Below, one piece after another: positions 7,929-16,107 of a DNA stretch of 64,000 nt. Both the position numbers and the translations under genes were made by a program. Each line of letters starts with the position of its first letter. The first letter of the stretch is position 1. Under the pieces are notes generated by a model. The model ran no database searches, was not told the DNA's origin, and saw nothing but the letters and a program-made list of their open reading frames with translations. Source of the stretch: Serinibacter arcticus. Lineage in GTDB: Bacteria > Actinomycetota > Actinomycetes > Actinomycetales > Beutenbergiaceae. The stretch spans positions 1,798,001 to 1,862,000 of the forward strand of contig NZ_PYHR01000002.1 of NCBI RefSeq assembly GCF_003121705.1, written 5' to 3'.

Positions 7929-8618
7929 TCAGGCGCCGATGGCCGCCGTCAGGGCGTCCGCGACCGTGTGGTCGCCGCCCACGAGGTCCCACTGATGGTG
8001 GATCGAGCCCGCCTCGGCGAGCACGGCTGCGATCGTCGCGGCGACGTCGTCGCGCGTGACGCCGGCCGGCTCGAGGTCGACGCCGAGCTGCACCCGGTCG
8101 GTGCCGGGCGAGTCCAGCAGCGCCCCGGGGCGCAGGATCGTCCAGTCCAGGCCGCTCTCGCGGACCGCCTCGTCGGAGTCGCGCTTGGCGACGACGTAGC
8201 TGGCCCACACCGCCGAGTCCGACAGCGGCACCTTCGCGTCCACGCCGATCGCCGAGATCTGGACGTACCGACGCACGCCCGCGATCGCGCACCCCTCGAG
8301 CGACTTGATCGCGCCCTCGAGGTCGACGCTGCGCTTGCGCAGCACGTTACCGTCCGGCCCACCGCCGGCCGCGAACACGACCGCGTCCACGCCGTCGAAC
8401 GCCGCGGCGAAGGCCTCGGCCTCCGAGCGCTCGATGTCGAGGAAGCGCGGGCGAGCACCGAGGTCGAGGAGCACCGCGGCCTGCTCGGCCCGGCGCACGA
8501 GGGGGACGACGACGTCGCCCCGAGCCCGCAGCAGCGGCACCAGCCGCCGCGCGATCTTCCCGTAGCCGCCCACGACGGCGACGGTCCTGCCCTGCGGTGT
8601 GCTGCTGGAATCGGTCAT
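7929..8618 (-). CDS. atypical SDR / NAD(P)-binding oxidoreductase
   Basis: 229 residues. The N-terminal Rossmann motif is VAVVGGYGKIARRLVPLLRA (residues 13-32). Asp-rich substitutions follow, then VVFAAGGGPDG and a YVVAKRDSDEAVRESG segment matching the conserved Tyr/Lys position of atypical SDRs. The closest kinds are NAD(P)H-binding proteins of the azoreductase/NmrA-like type; the substrate is unknown. The ATG at 8618 lies 14 bases after the upstream hydrolase gene, so it is probably the last gene of the LssY-tmk-holB operon. Confidence 0.82.
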   Translation of the reverse strand: MTDSSSTPQGRTVAVVGGYGKIARRLVPLLRARGDVVVPLVRRAEQAAVLLDLGARPRFLDIERSEAEAFAAAFDGVDAVVFAAGGGPDGNVLRKRSVDLEGAIKSLEGCAIAGVRRYVQISAIGVDAKVPLSDSAVWASYVVAKRDSDEAVRESGLDWTILRPGALLDSPGTDRVQLGVDLEPAGVTRDDVAATIAAVLAEAGSIHHQWDLVGGDHTVADALTAAIGA

Positions 8619-8632
8619 GCGTCCATCATGCG

Positions 8633-10186
8633 CTACCCGCAGACCGTTCCCTCGGCCGGGAGCTCGCCGGTCAGGAGGTAGGCGTCCACGGCCTCGTCGA
8701 CGCACGGGGAGACGCCGCCGTAGATGGCGTGGCCCTCGCCGTCGTAGCTGAGCAGCCGCCCGGAGCTGAGCTGGTCCGCCAGCGCGACCGACCACGCGTG
8801 CGGCGTCGCCGGGTCGCGCAGCGCGCTGACCACGAGGATCGGGGCGGCGCCCTCGGCCGCGATCGGCTCCCGCACGACGGTTGCCTTCGCGGGCCACAGC
8901 ACGCACGCCAGCTCGCCCACGGACCCCTCGCCGAACAGGGGCGAGGACGCCTCCAGGTCGCGGGCGCGCCCGAGCGCCTCCTCGACGTCGCTCGTGACCG
9001 GGTAGTCGGTGCAGTCGACGGCCGGGTAGGCGAACGGGTAGTTGGGATCGTCGGAGCCGGCGAGGGCGCCGGTGGCCCCGATCTCGTCGACGAGCGAGCC
9101 GTCCTCGCCGTCGACGACGTCGGCCAGCCCCGTCACCAGGTCGGGCCAGACGTCCGAGGTGTACATCGCCCCCTGCACGGCGTAGAGCAGCTCCCAGCCG
9201 GCGAGCTCGCCGTCCTGCGCGTCCGAGCCCAGCGGGTCGGAGTCCAGCTCCGCGACGACGTCGAGCAGCTCCTCCGCCGCCTCGTCGGGGTCGGCGGCCA
9301 GCGGGCACGCGGGCTCGTCCTGGCACTGCTCGACGAACGCGGCGAACACGTCGTCGAACCCGTCGAGCTGCTGGGACTGCAGGTCGGCGTAGCCCAGCGC
9401 CGGGTCGATGCCCGAGTCGAGCACCAGCCGGCCGACGCGCTCGGGGAACAGCCCGGCGTAGACCGCGCCGAGGAGCGTGCCGTAGGAGTAGCCGACGTAG
9501 GTGAGCTGCTCGTCCCCCACGAGGGCGCGCAGCACGTCGAGGTCGCGGGCCGCGTGCTCGGTGTCGACGTGGTCGAGCAGCGCGCCGGAGAGCTCGGTGC
9601 ACCGCTGCCCGAGCTGCGCGTAGGCGGTGCGCATCTCCTCGACCGAAGCGGGGTCGTCCAGGTCGAACACGACGGCGGTGGGGTCCTCCTCTCCCGGCTC
9701 GAGGCACCGGACCTGCGTGGACGAGCCGACGCCGCGCGGATCGAACCCCACGACGTCGTACTTCGCGAGCACCTCGCTCCCGAAGATGGCGGTGGCCGCG
9801 TCGACGAGCTCGACCCCGGACTCCCCCGGGCCTCCCGGGTTGACGAGGATCGTGCCGCGGGCCTCACCCGTGGCGGGCAGGCGCTTGAGCGCGAGCCGGA
9901 TCCCCTGGCCCGCCACGTCGTCGTAGTCGAGCGGGACGATCACGTCGGCGCACTCGGCGCCGTTGCCGCACGAGCCCCAGGCCAGCGGCTGCGCCTCGAC
10001 GTCCGCGAGCGTCGCGAAGCCGGTCGACGACGGGGCGTCGTCGAAGCCGCCGACGTCCGGCTCGCGCCGCGGGAGCCCGTCCGGCGGCGTGCACGCGGTG
10101 AGGGCGACGAGGCCGGTCAGCGCGGCGACGACGACGGCGCGTGCCGTCCGACGTCCGGCCGGCCGTCGAGCCGCCCCCGGCGTCAC
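8633..10186 (-). CDS. secreted alpha/beta hydrolase, tripeptidyl-aminopeptidase (TAP) type, lipoprotein
   Basis: 517 residues. An Arg-rich N-terminus and hydrophobic stretch AVVVAALTGLVALTAC form a lipoprotein signal with a lipobox. The alpha/beta hydrolase core follows: oxyanion motif VNPGGPGESG, nucleophile GYSYGT (about residue 230), and a TAP-like C-terminal part with SALRDPATPHAW (Asp) and GEGHAIYGG (His), so the triad is complete. It likely removes peptides from N-termini or hydrolyses esters outside the membrane. The GTG start is separated by one base from the TGA of the small lipoprotein gene, which implies translational coupling. Confidence 0.9.
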   Translation of the reverse strand: MTPGAARRPAGRRTARAVVVAALTGLVALTACTPPDGLPRREPDVGGFDDAPSSTGFATLADVEAQPLAWGSCGNGAECADVIVPLDYDDVAGQGIRLALKRLPATGEARGTILVNPGGPGESGVELVDAATAIFGSEVLAKYDVVGFDPRGVGSSTQVRCLEPGEEDPTAVVFDLDDPASVEEMRTAYAQLGQRCTELSGALLDHVDTEHAARDLDVLRALVGDEQLTYVGYSYGTLLGAVYAGLFPERVGRLVLDSGIDPALGYADLQSQQLDGFDDVFAAFVEQCQDEPACPLAADPDEAAEELLDVVAELDSDPLGSDAQDGELAGWELLYAVQGAMYTSDVWPDLVTGLADVVDGEDGSLVDEIGATGALAGSDDPNYPFAYPAVDCTDYPVTSDVEEALGRARDLEASSPLFGEGSVGELACVLWPAKATVVREPIAAEGAAPILVVSALRDPATPHAWSVALADQLSSGRLLSYDGEGHAIYGGVSPCVDEAVDAYLLTGELPAEGTVCG

Positions 10187-10187
10187 G

Positions 10188-10394
10188 TCAGCCCTCGTCG
10201 GTCACGTCGGGCACGGGCGCCACGGGTTGCAGCATCGGCGCGCGCGACTCGTTGCACGCGCTCACGCCGGTCGCCCCGAGCAGCACCACGCCCAGCAGCA
10301 GCGCGGCCCGCAGCCGCGGGCGTCGTCGTCCGCCGTCGGCCACTCCCGTCACTCGCGTCACTCGTCCGTCTCGTCCGTCCGGTCCGGTCCCCAT
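10188..10394 (-). CDS. small putative lipoprotein (68 residues)
   Basis: This is a short frame with a strong ribosome binding site (AGGGGAAGGG directly before the ATG). It starts MGTGPDGRDGR and contains a hydrophobic segment LRAALLLGVVLLGATG ending in a lipobox VSAC, leaving a mature peptide of about 22 residues (CNESRAPM...). It lies 11 bases after holB, and its stop is one base from the GTG of the hydrolase, so it is built into the operon. It has no recognisable family. The signal, binding site and spacing argue it is real. Confidence 0.65.
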   Translation of the reverse strand: MGTGPDGRDGRVTRVTGVADGGRRRPRLRAALLLGVVLLGATGVSACNESRAPMLQPVAPVPDVTDEG

Positions 10395-10405
10395 CGCCCT
10401 TCCCC

Positions 10406-11578
10406 TCATCCCTGCGGCCGCAGCGCGACCGTCATCGCCTCGACGGCCAGCAGCGGGGCGACGTTCCCCGCCAGGCGGGTCCTCGCCGTCGCGATCGCCT
10501 CGGTCCGGCGCAACGTCTGCTCGGGCGTGCTGGCCGAGGCCACCGCCCGCACGTCGGAGACCTGCGCCTGGTTCACCAGGGCGACGTCGGAGCCCACCTG
10601 GACCGCGAGCACGTCGCGGTAGAACGAGAGCAGGTCGGTCATCGCGCGGTCCAGTCCGTCGACGACGGCGCGCTTCGACCGGCGCTTCTGGTCCTCCTCG
10701 AGCTGCCGGATCTGGGTCCGGACGTTGGCCGGCAGCGTCTTCCCAGCCTCGGCCGTGTCGGCCCCGAGCGCGCGCAACAGCTCGGACTTCTCGACGGCGT
10801 CGCGCTCCGCGGAGGACGCGCTCGCCTGGGCGGTGGCCACCTCGACCAGCGCGCCCGCGGCGATCACGGCGTCGCCGACACCCCTGACCCGCGAGGCGAT
10901 CTCCAGCACGCGGTCGCGCCGCGCGCGGGCCTCGGGGTTCATCGCGAGCGACGTCGCGAGGCCGATGTGGCTCTGGGCGGCGCGGGCCGCGGTGAGCGCG
11001 TCGGCGTGGTCGATCCCGTGCCGGCGCACGAGGAGGTCGGCCACGGCGTCGGCGGGCGGGACGCGCAGCGTCACGTGGCGGCAGCGCGAGCGGATCGTGG
11101 TGATGACGTCCTGCTCGCTCGGCGCGCAGAGGATCCAGACGGTCCGCGGCGGCGGCTCCTCGATCGCCTTGAGCAGCGCGTTCGCGCTTCGCTCGACGAT
11201 CCGGTCGGCGTCCTCGACGACGATCACGCGCCAGGGCGCCTCGCCCGGCGTGCGCTGGGCGATCGTCACGAGGTCGCGCACCTCGGCGACCGTGATGACC
11301 GTCTTGTCGGTCGCGACGACGTGCACGTCCGGGTGGGTTCCGCGCAGCACCCGCGCGCGGGCGTTCTCCGCGACGGCGGCCGACATCCCGGCGTTCTCCT
11401 CGCCGTCGTCGCCCGCCACGAGAGCGGCGGCGAACGCGCGGGCCGCGACGGAGCGGCCGGACCCGGGCGGGCCCGTCACGAGCCACGCGTGGGTCATCGA
11501 GCCGGGGTCGGTGACGGCGCGACGCAGCACCGCGACGGCGTCGGGCTGCCCGACGACGTCGTCCCAGACCGAGCTCAC
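10406..11578 (-). CDS. holB: DNA polymerase III subunit delta'
   Basis: 390 residues. AAA+ clamp-loader subunit: N-terminal DDVVGQPDAVAVLRRAV, a P-loop-like GPPGSGRS near residue 37, VIVVEDADRI in the Walker B region near 118, and the SRC-type sensor SEQDVITTIRSRCRHVTLRV. It belongs to the complex that loads the sliding clamp during replication. The GTG start overlaps the tmk stop as GTGA. A tmk-holB pair is standard in actinobacteria. A zinc module seen in many delta' subunits is not evident. Confidence 0.94.
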   Translation of the reverse strand: MSSVWDDVVGQPDAVAVLRRAVTDPGSMTHAWLVTGPPGSGRSVAARAFAAALVAGDDGEENAGMSAAVAENARARVLRGTHPDVHVVATDKTVITVAEVRDLVTIAQRTPGEAPWRVIVVEDADRIVERSANALLKAIEEPPPRTVWILCAPSEQDVITTIRSRCRHVTLRVPPADAVADLLVRRHGIDHADALTAARAAQSHIGLATSLAMNPEARARRDRVLEIASRVRGVGDAVIAAGALVEVATAQASASSAERDAVEKSELLRALGADTAEAGKTLPANVRTQIRQLEEDQKRRSKRAVVDGLDRAMTDLLSFYRDVLAVQVGSDVALVNQAQVSDVRAVASASTPEQTLRRTEAIATARTRLAGNVAPLLAVEAMTVALRPQG

Positions 11579-12216
11579 GACGTCACCCCCAGGACGGGCG
11601 CGAGATGGCCCCGGATCTCGGCCGCGACGGCGTCGACGGGGGCGGACGCGTCGATGACGCGCCACCGCTCGGGCTCGTCGGCCGCCAGCGCGAGGAAGGT
11701 CTCGCGCGTGCGGCGGTGGAAGTCGGCGCCGGCGCTCTCGAGGCGGTCGAGCGAGCCCGTGATCCGCTGCGGCAGCAGCACCGGGTCGAGATCGAGGAGG
11801 AACGTCATGCGGGGAATCAGACCACCGACCGCCCACATCTGCAGATCGCGGAGCTCGGTCATCCCCAGCTCGCGGCCCCCGGCCTGGTAGGCGAGGGAGG
11901 AGTCGAGGTAGCGGTCGGTGAGGACGACGGCGCCGCGCTCCAGCGCCGGACGCACCAGGCTGGCCACGTGGTGGGCCCGGTCGGTGGCGTACAGGAGCGC
12001 CTCCGTGCGCGGGTCGACGTGCTCCCCGTGCAGCACGAGCTGCCGCAGGGTGCGCCCCAGCTCGGTCCCGCCGGGCTCGCGGGTGCGCACGACCTCGCGG
12101 TGCAGCGTCTCGCCGAGCCAGTCGCCGAGGATCGCGAGCTGCGTGGACTTGCCGGCGCCGTCGCCACCCTCGAACGAGACGAACAGGCCGGCGGGGTCGG
12201 CGGAGGACTGGGTCAC
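11575..12216 (-). CDS. tmk: thymidylate kinase (dTMP kinase)
   Basis: 213 residues, normal length. The P-loop is FEGGDGAGKSTQ near residue 15. The TREPGGTELG motif (near 45), the dTMP-binding TDRYLDSSLAYQ motif (near 100) and the LID region RITGSLDRLE near 150 are all present. It phosphorylates dTMP to dTDP for DNA synthesis. The GTG start overlaps the TGA of the upstream LssY_C gene by four bases (GTGA), and its own stop overlaps the holB start in the same way, so the three genes are translationally coupled. Confidence 0.95.
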   Translation of the reverse strand: MTQSSADPAGLFVSFEGGDGAGKSTQLAILGDWLGETLHREVVRTREPGGTELGRTLRQLVLHGEHVDPRTEALLYATDRAHHVASLVRPALERGAVVLTDRYLDSSLAYQAGGRELGMTELRDLQMWAVGGLIPRMTFLLDLDPVLLPQRITGSLDRLESAGADFHRRTRETFLALAADEPERWRVIDASAPVDAVAAEIRGHLAPVLGVTS

Positions 12217-13682
12217 GTCCCCAGGGTAGTTGGGGCCCGGGGACGCCTCTGGCGTGAGAACTGCCGGGCAGGCTTCCCCGACAGGGCGAGCAGCGTGAGG
12301 ATGTCGAGCGCCGTCACCGCCAGCGCCACGCCCGCGACGATCTGGGCGTGTCCACCCCACCAGGCGACGAACTGGACGAGGATCGAGAGGCAGCCCAGCA
12401 GGAGCACCGTGAGGCGGGCCCAGTCCACCCCGCGCAGCACCATCAGCCCGACGGCAGCGGGCGTGACGGCCACGAGCGCGCCGATCACCAGCAGGATCCG
12501 GAAGCCGACCGGCTCGATCTCGAACGACCCGGTCCCCGCCTCGCGCAGGAGCGCGTCGATCCGTTCGGGCCCGAGGATCGCGAGGCCGCCCACGACGGCC
12601 CCCACGGCGACGGCCCGCGCGAACGTCGTCACCACGCCGAGGACGATCGAGGCGGGCCGGGAGATCCGCTCGAGCGGTGCGGTGTCGTCCTCCACGTCAG
12701 GGAGCTCGTAGGCCCCGCGCTTGCGGTCGTCGTCGTCGAGCGACGCCGCCTCGCGGGGGCCGACGGCGGTGAGCTCGACCACCCGGGAGGTGACGGGCGC
12801 GGGGGCGGGCGGTCCGCCGTCGGGGCCCGGCAGCGCGATGACGGGGAGGTCGCCGTCGGTGTGGACCGAGTCGCCGCCCCCGTTGCGCGAGTGGTAGCCG
12901 GTGGAGAAGTCCTCCAGCACGTGCACCGAGACCTCGGGCGCCCCGGCCAGGACGGACGCGACGATGTGGTCGCGCTCGACGTCGATGTCCGCCTCGATCT
13001 TGTGCGTCACCTGGAGCGTGAACAGCGACAGCCCCACCGCGCGGTCGAACGTGCCCGCCGCGAGCCAGTCCACGCGGGTGCCGCCCGGCAGCAGCCACCC
13101 GGGCGGGCAGCGCCAGAAGCGCACGTGGTGGCGCTTGGCCGCGTTGCCGTCGACCTCCTGCTGGTAGGCGAAGTCCTGCTGCTTGCCGAAGAGGAACAGC
13201 GGGCTGACGGGCGCCTCGGGGTAGCTGCGGCGCGTGAGCGTCGAGACGACGATCCCCCAGCTCGACCGGAGCGAGACGTCGTCGGCGCGCGTCCAGCCCG
13301 AACGCGTCATGACGTCGTGCAGCACGACCTCCTCGCCGAGCAGCGCGAGGTTGACCGGGTCGCCCAGGAGCCCGTCGCTCGTGCGGGTCCGACCGATGAA
13401 GTAGTCGGGCACGTAGACGTCGGTGAGGATGCGGTGGAGCCGCGGCAGCACCAGGTAGGCCAGCAGCGCCCAGAACACCACGAGCCCGGGGACGCCCCAC
13501 CACCCCAGGCGCCAGGTGTCGGAGACGACGAGGATCGCCAGCCAGACGGCAGCCAGGCCCGCGAAGACGAAGCAGAAGCCGTCGACGACCTGGCGCAGGC
13601 GGGCGCGGCGCACCAGACGCCGGGAGGGCGCGCGCCGTCGGGGCGTCGCCGGCCGTCGCGACGGCGAGGCCTCGCTGCCCAC
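12213..13682 (-). CDS. LssY_C-domain membrane protein
   Basis: About 489 residues. Two N-terminal membrane segments (GFCFVFAGLAAVWLAILVV and GVPGLVVFWALLAYLVLP) are followed by a soluble LssY C-terminal-type domain with LGEEVVLHDVMTRSGWTRAD, LFLFGKQQDFAYQQ and VDWLAAGTFDRAVGLSLFTL. An acidic linker and about four more membrane helices end the protein. LssY domains are named after a Legionella secretion locus; their function is unclear. GGAGGAGCC supports the GTG at 13682; a second GTG at 13721 is possible. It is the first gene of the tmk/holB operon, an odd partner for replication genes. Confidence 0.8.
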   Translation of the reverse strand: MGSEASPSRRPATPRRRAPSRRLVRRARLRQVVDGFCFVFAGLAAVWLAILVVSDTWRLGWWGVPGLVVFWALLAYLVLPRLHRILTDVYVPDYFIGRTRTSDGLLGDPVNLALLGEEVVLHDVMTRSGWTRADDVSLRSSWGIVVSTLTRRSYPEAPVSPLFLFGKQQDFAYQQEVDGNAAKRHHVRFWRCPPGWLLPGGTRVDWLAAGTFDRAVGLSLFTLQVTHKIEADIDVERDHIVASVLAGAPEVSVHVLEDFSTGYHSRNGGGDSVHTDGDLPVIALPGPDGGPPAPAPVTSRVVELTAVGPREAASLDDDDRKRGAYELPDVEDDTAPLERISRPASIVLGVVTTFARAVAVGAVVGGLAILGPERIDALLREAGTGSFEIEPVGFRILLVIGALVAVTPAAVGLMVLRGVDWARLTVLLLGCLSILVQFVAWWGGHAQIVAGVALAVTALDILTLLALSGKPARQFSRQRRPRAPTTLGT

Positions 13683-13794
13683 GGCTCCTCCGCGGTTCGA
13701 GACCTCGCGTGGCTGGGGCACGGCGGGGAGCCTATCGCTCGGGTCGGACGGGGTCGGCGCGGCCGGCCGGGCGTCCGGCCGACCGCGCGGCCCC

Positions 13795-14850
13795 CTACTC
13801 GCCGGGGTAGACGACGCCGACCTGGCGACGCACCTCGTCCATGATCTCCATGACCTCGACGGACGCCTGCCACGACATGAGCGGCGAGCTCGTCTCACCG
13901 GCGTCGATCCGGCGCGCGGCCTCGGCCGCCTGGAACTGGAAACCGCCCGGGAGGCGCCCGGCGACGTCCTGACGCGTGCCGTCGAGCAGCGCGAGGTGGA
14001 CGTCGGTGGGGTTGTAGAAGGTGGGGTCGAGGTCGATCCGGCCCTTGGTGCCGGCGATGGTCGCGTTGTTGAGCATCGCCGTCTCCATCGAGGACGTGGC
14101 GACCGCGACCGCGCGCTGCCCGTAGCGCAGCACCACGGTCTCGGCCTTGTCGACCCCGAGGTCGGACAGCTCGCCGTAGGCGTGCACCTCGTCCGGGACG
14201 CCGAGCACCGCGTGCGCGAAAGAGATCGGGTAGACGCCGAGATCGAGCAGCGCGCCGCCCGCGAGATCCGGGTTCCACAGCCGGTGCTCGGGCCCGCCCG
14301 GGATGTTCTGGCCGTGCAGCGCCGTGAGAGAGATGACGTCACCGATCGTCCCGGCGGCGACGGCGTCGACGGTCGCGCGGTAGCTGGGCAGGAACCGCGC
14401 CCACATCGCCTCCATCGCGAACAGGCCGCGGGCGGCGGCGGCGTCGAAGATCTCGCGCGCCTCGGCGGCGTTGCGCGTGATCGCCTTCTCGACGAGGACC
14501 GGCTTGCCCGCGTTCAGGGCGAGCAGGGCGTGGTCACGGTGCTCGCTGTGCGGGGAGGCGACGTAGATCGCGTCGATCTCGGGGTCGGCCACGAGCTCCT
14601 CGTAGGAGCCGTAGGAGCGCGGCACGTCCATCTCGGCGGCGAACGCGGCGGCGCGGTCGGCGCTGCGGGAGCCGACGGCGGCGATCACCGAGGAGGTGTG
14701 GTGCGGGATGTCGGTGGCGAACTTCCGTGCGATCCCGCCTGCGGCGAGGATGCCCCACCGGATCGCGGGCGCGTCCTTCGGGTCGGGGTAGGAGCTGAGC
14801 GGGGGGAGGGGGGCGGCAGCGGACGGGGCGGCGGCAGTGGCGTCGGTCAC
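13795..14850 (-). CDS. Gfo/Idh/MocA family NAD(P)-dependent oxidoreductase
   Basis: 351 residues. The Rossmann fold IRWGILAAGGIARKFATDI lies after a 30-residue Ala/Pro-rich leader. YVASPHSEHRDHALLALNAG and VLVEKAITRN follow (the usual EKP is EKA here), then the C-terminal substrate domain with GGALLDLGVYPISFA. The family oxidises or reduces sugars and trans-dihydrodiols. No sugar genes are adjacent, so the substrate is unknown. The start lies next to a tandem-repeat array, so its promoter must lie in or beyond that array. Confidence 0.9.
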   Translation of the reverse strand: MTDATAAAPSAAAPLPPLSSYPDPKDAPAIRWGILAAGGIARKFATDIPHHTSSVIAAVGSRSADRAAAFAAEMDVPRSYGSYEELVADPEIDAIYVASPHSEHRDHALLALNAGKPVLVEKAITRNAAEAREIFDAAAARGLFAMEAMWARFLPSYRATVDAVAAGTIGDVISLTALHGQNIPGGPEHRLWNPDLAGGALLDLGVYPISFAHAVLGVPDEVHAYGELSDLGVDKAETVVLRYGQRAVAVATSSMETAMLNNATIAGTKGRIDLDPTFYNPTDVHLALLDGTRQDVAGRLPGGFQFQAAEAARRIDAGETSSPLMSWQASVEVMEIMDEVRRQVGVVYPGE

Positions 14851-14883
14851 TCCGTCAGCCTATGCCCCGCCCCCGCCCACCGC

Positions 14884-15037
14884 TCGCGAGGCCCTTCCGG
14901 CCCACTCGCGAGGCCCTTCCGGCCCGGTCGCGAGGCCCTTCCGGCCCACTCGCGAGGCCCTTCCGGTCCACTCGCGAGGCCCTTCCGGCCCGGCCGCGAG
15001 GCCTTTCGGGCCCACTCGCGAGGCCCTTCCGGCCCGC
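14884..15037 (+). repeat. 22-bp tandem repeat array A, seven units
   Basis: Seven direct copies with an exact 22-base period start at 14884, 14906, 14928, 14950, 14972, 14994 and 15016. The core TCGCGAGGCCCTTCCGGCCC is nearly constant, and variation sits mainly in the last few bases. There are no spacers. The array fills almost the whole gap between two minus-strand genes, starting 7 bases after the stop of the DUF3592-like gene. The same repeat recurs at 16000-16104 and 63202-63333. Confidence 0.95.
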
Positions 15038-15044
15038 CGTCGCG

Positions 15045-15917
15045 CTACATCCGCCAGCGCAGGAAGTCCTCCGCCGTGTGCGCCTCGAGCCCGCCGAGGT
15101 AGATCCTGCGCCTGTCGCCCGGGGCCGCCGGGTCGTAGAGGACCGTGACGCGATCGCCGACCCTCGGGAGGTCGTCGCGCGGGAACTTCCCGCTGCTCGT
15201 GACCCACCGGTCGGTGAGCGAGCGGTCCACGAAGTGCACCGTCCACGGGGCGAGAAGCGCACTCCCCTCGGTGAGCGTCGGGATCTCGGTGACGTCGCCG
15301 ATCGTGCGCTGACCCTTGAGGACCAGGCGGTCGAGCTCACGACGGCGACCCGCACGTCGCGCCCGGGCGATCACTCCGGTCACGAGGCTGAGAAGGGCGA
15401 CGCCGACGGCGACCCACGGGATCCAGCGGTCCGCGTGGTACCAGGCCCAGTCGGTGGACGACCAGACCTCGTCTTCGCCGAACGACTCGTCGACCCGGAC
15501 GCCCACCGTCAGCGGCGGCGGCCACTCGTGGATCCTGGCGGTGAGCCCTGCGGCGAAGCCCGCGAGCCAGACGGTCAGCGGCCCGACGAGCGGGAAGCTC
15601 ATGATCTGCCCGGTGTAGGCGCGAGCGGCGGCCGTGAGCACGAACATGCCGATGATCGGGAGGACGATACCCACGGGGAGCGCCACCAGGTCGAAGCCCG
15701 ACGGACCGAGGTCGGTCGGGGACTCGGCGAAGAAGTGGTTGAGCGCGTGGTCCCGGAACTGGCCGAGGAAGGTGTCACCGGCCGTCGCCCACCCGGCGGA
15801 GGCGCCACCGGCGAGGATCAGCAGGTTGCCCAGCACGACGCCGATCGCGGCGCCGAAGGAACCTTGACGTGCCTGGGACCGCTCACGCCTGACGCGGGCC
15901 GGATCGATGGTGCTCAC
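15045..15917 (-). CDS. DUF3592-like membrane protein
   Basis: 290 residues with four predicted membrane helices: around GAAIGVVLGNLLILAGG, VALPVGIVLPIIGMFVLTAA, VGPLTVWLAGFAAGL and WIPWVAVGVALLSLVTGVI. A C-terminal soluble beta-rich domain has the DUF3592-type ending GDRVTVLYDPAAPGDRRRIY. GGGGAGG just before the GTG at 15917 decides the start over an upstream ATG at 15980. The function of the family is unknown. It is flanked on both sides by 22-bp repeat arrays. Confidence 0.75.
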   Translation of the reverse strand: MSTIDPARVRRERSQARQGSFGAAIGVVLGNLLILAGGASAGWATAGDTFLGQFRDHALNHFFAESPTDLGPSGFDLVALPVGIVLPIIGMFVLTAAARAYTGQIMSFPLVGPLTVWLAGFAAGLTARIHEWPPPLTVGVRVDESFGEDEVWSSTDWAWYHADRWIPWVAVGVALLSLVTGVIARARRAGRRRELDRLVLKGQRTIGDVTEIPTLTEGSALLAPWTVHFVDRSLTDRWVTSSGKFPRDDLPRVGDRVTVLYDPAAPGDRRRIYLGGLEAHTAEDFLRWRM

Positions 15918-15999
15918 GGTGCCTCCCCTCACGCCGCGCCCCAGCGGTGCGTCGTAAAGGAAAGGTAAAGCGTGCGTCAAGCAGGCGCAAGAGGTGGTG

Positions 16000-16104
16000 C
16001 CTGAACGGTCTCGCCGTCACACCCGAAGGGCCTCGCCAATAGACCCAAAGGGCCTCGCCGTCACACCCGAAAGGCCTCGCGACCAGACCCGAAAGGCCTC
16101 GCGA
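16000..16104 (-). repeat. 22-bp tandem repeat array B, four full units plus a decayed fifth
   Basis: Read on the minus strand, four units start at 16104, 16082, 16060 and 16038, and a degenerate fifth starts at 16016. The consensus is TCGCGAGGCCTTTCGGGT plus four variable bases. It starts 3 bases after the topA stop codon and reads in the topA direction. It belongs to the same family as arrays A and C, with its own sub-consensus (CGGGT in place of CCGGCCC). Confidence 0.93.
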
Positions 16105-16107
16105 AGG

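Noticed and set aside
14860-15246. A repetitive protein (RASRVGRKGLA-type peptide repeats) encoded across the 22-bp array
   Set aside because: The period of 22 is not a multiple of three, all frames give similar repeats, no ribosome binding site is present, and the frame overlaps a real gene. It is a by-product of the DNA repeat.
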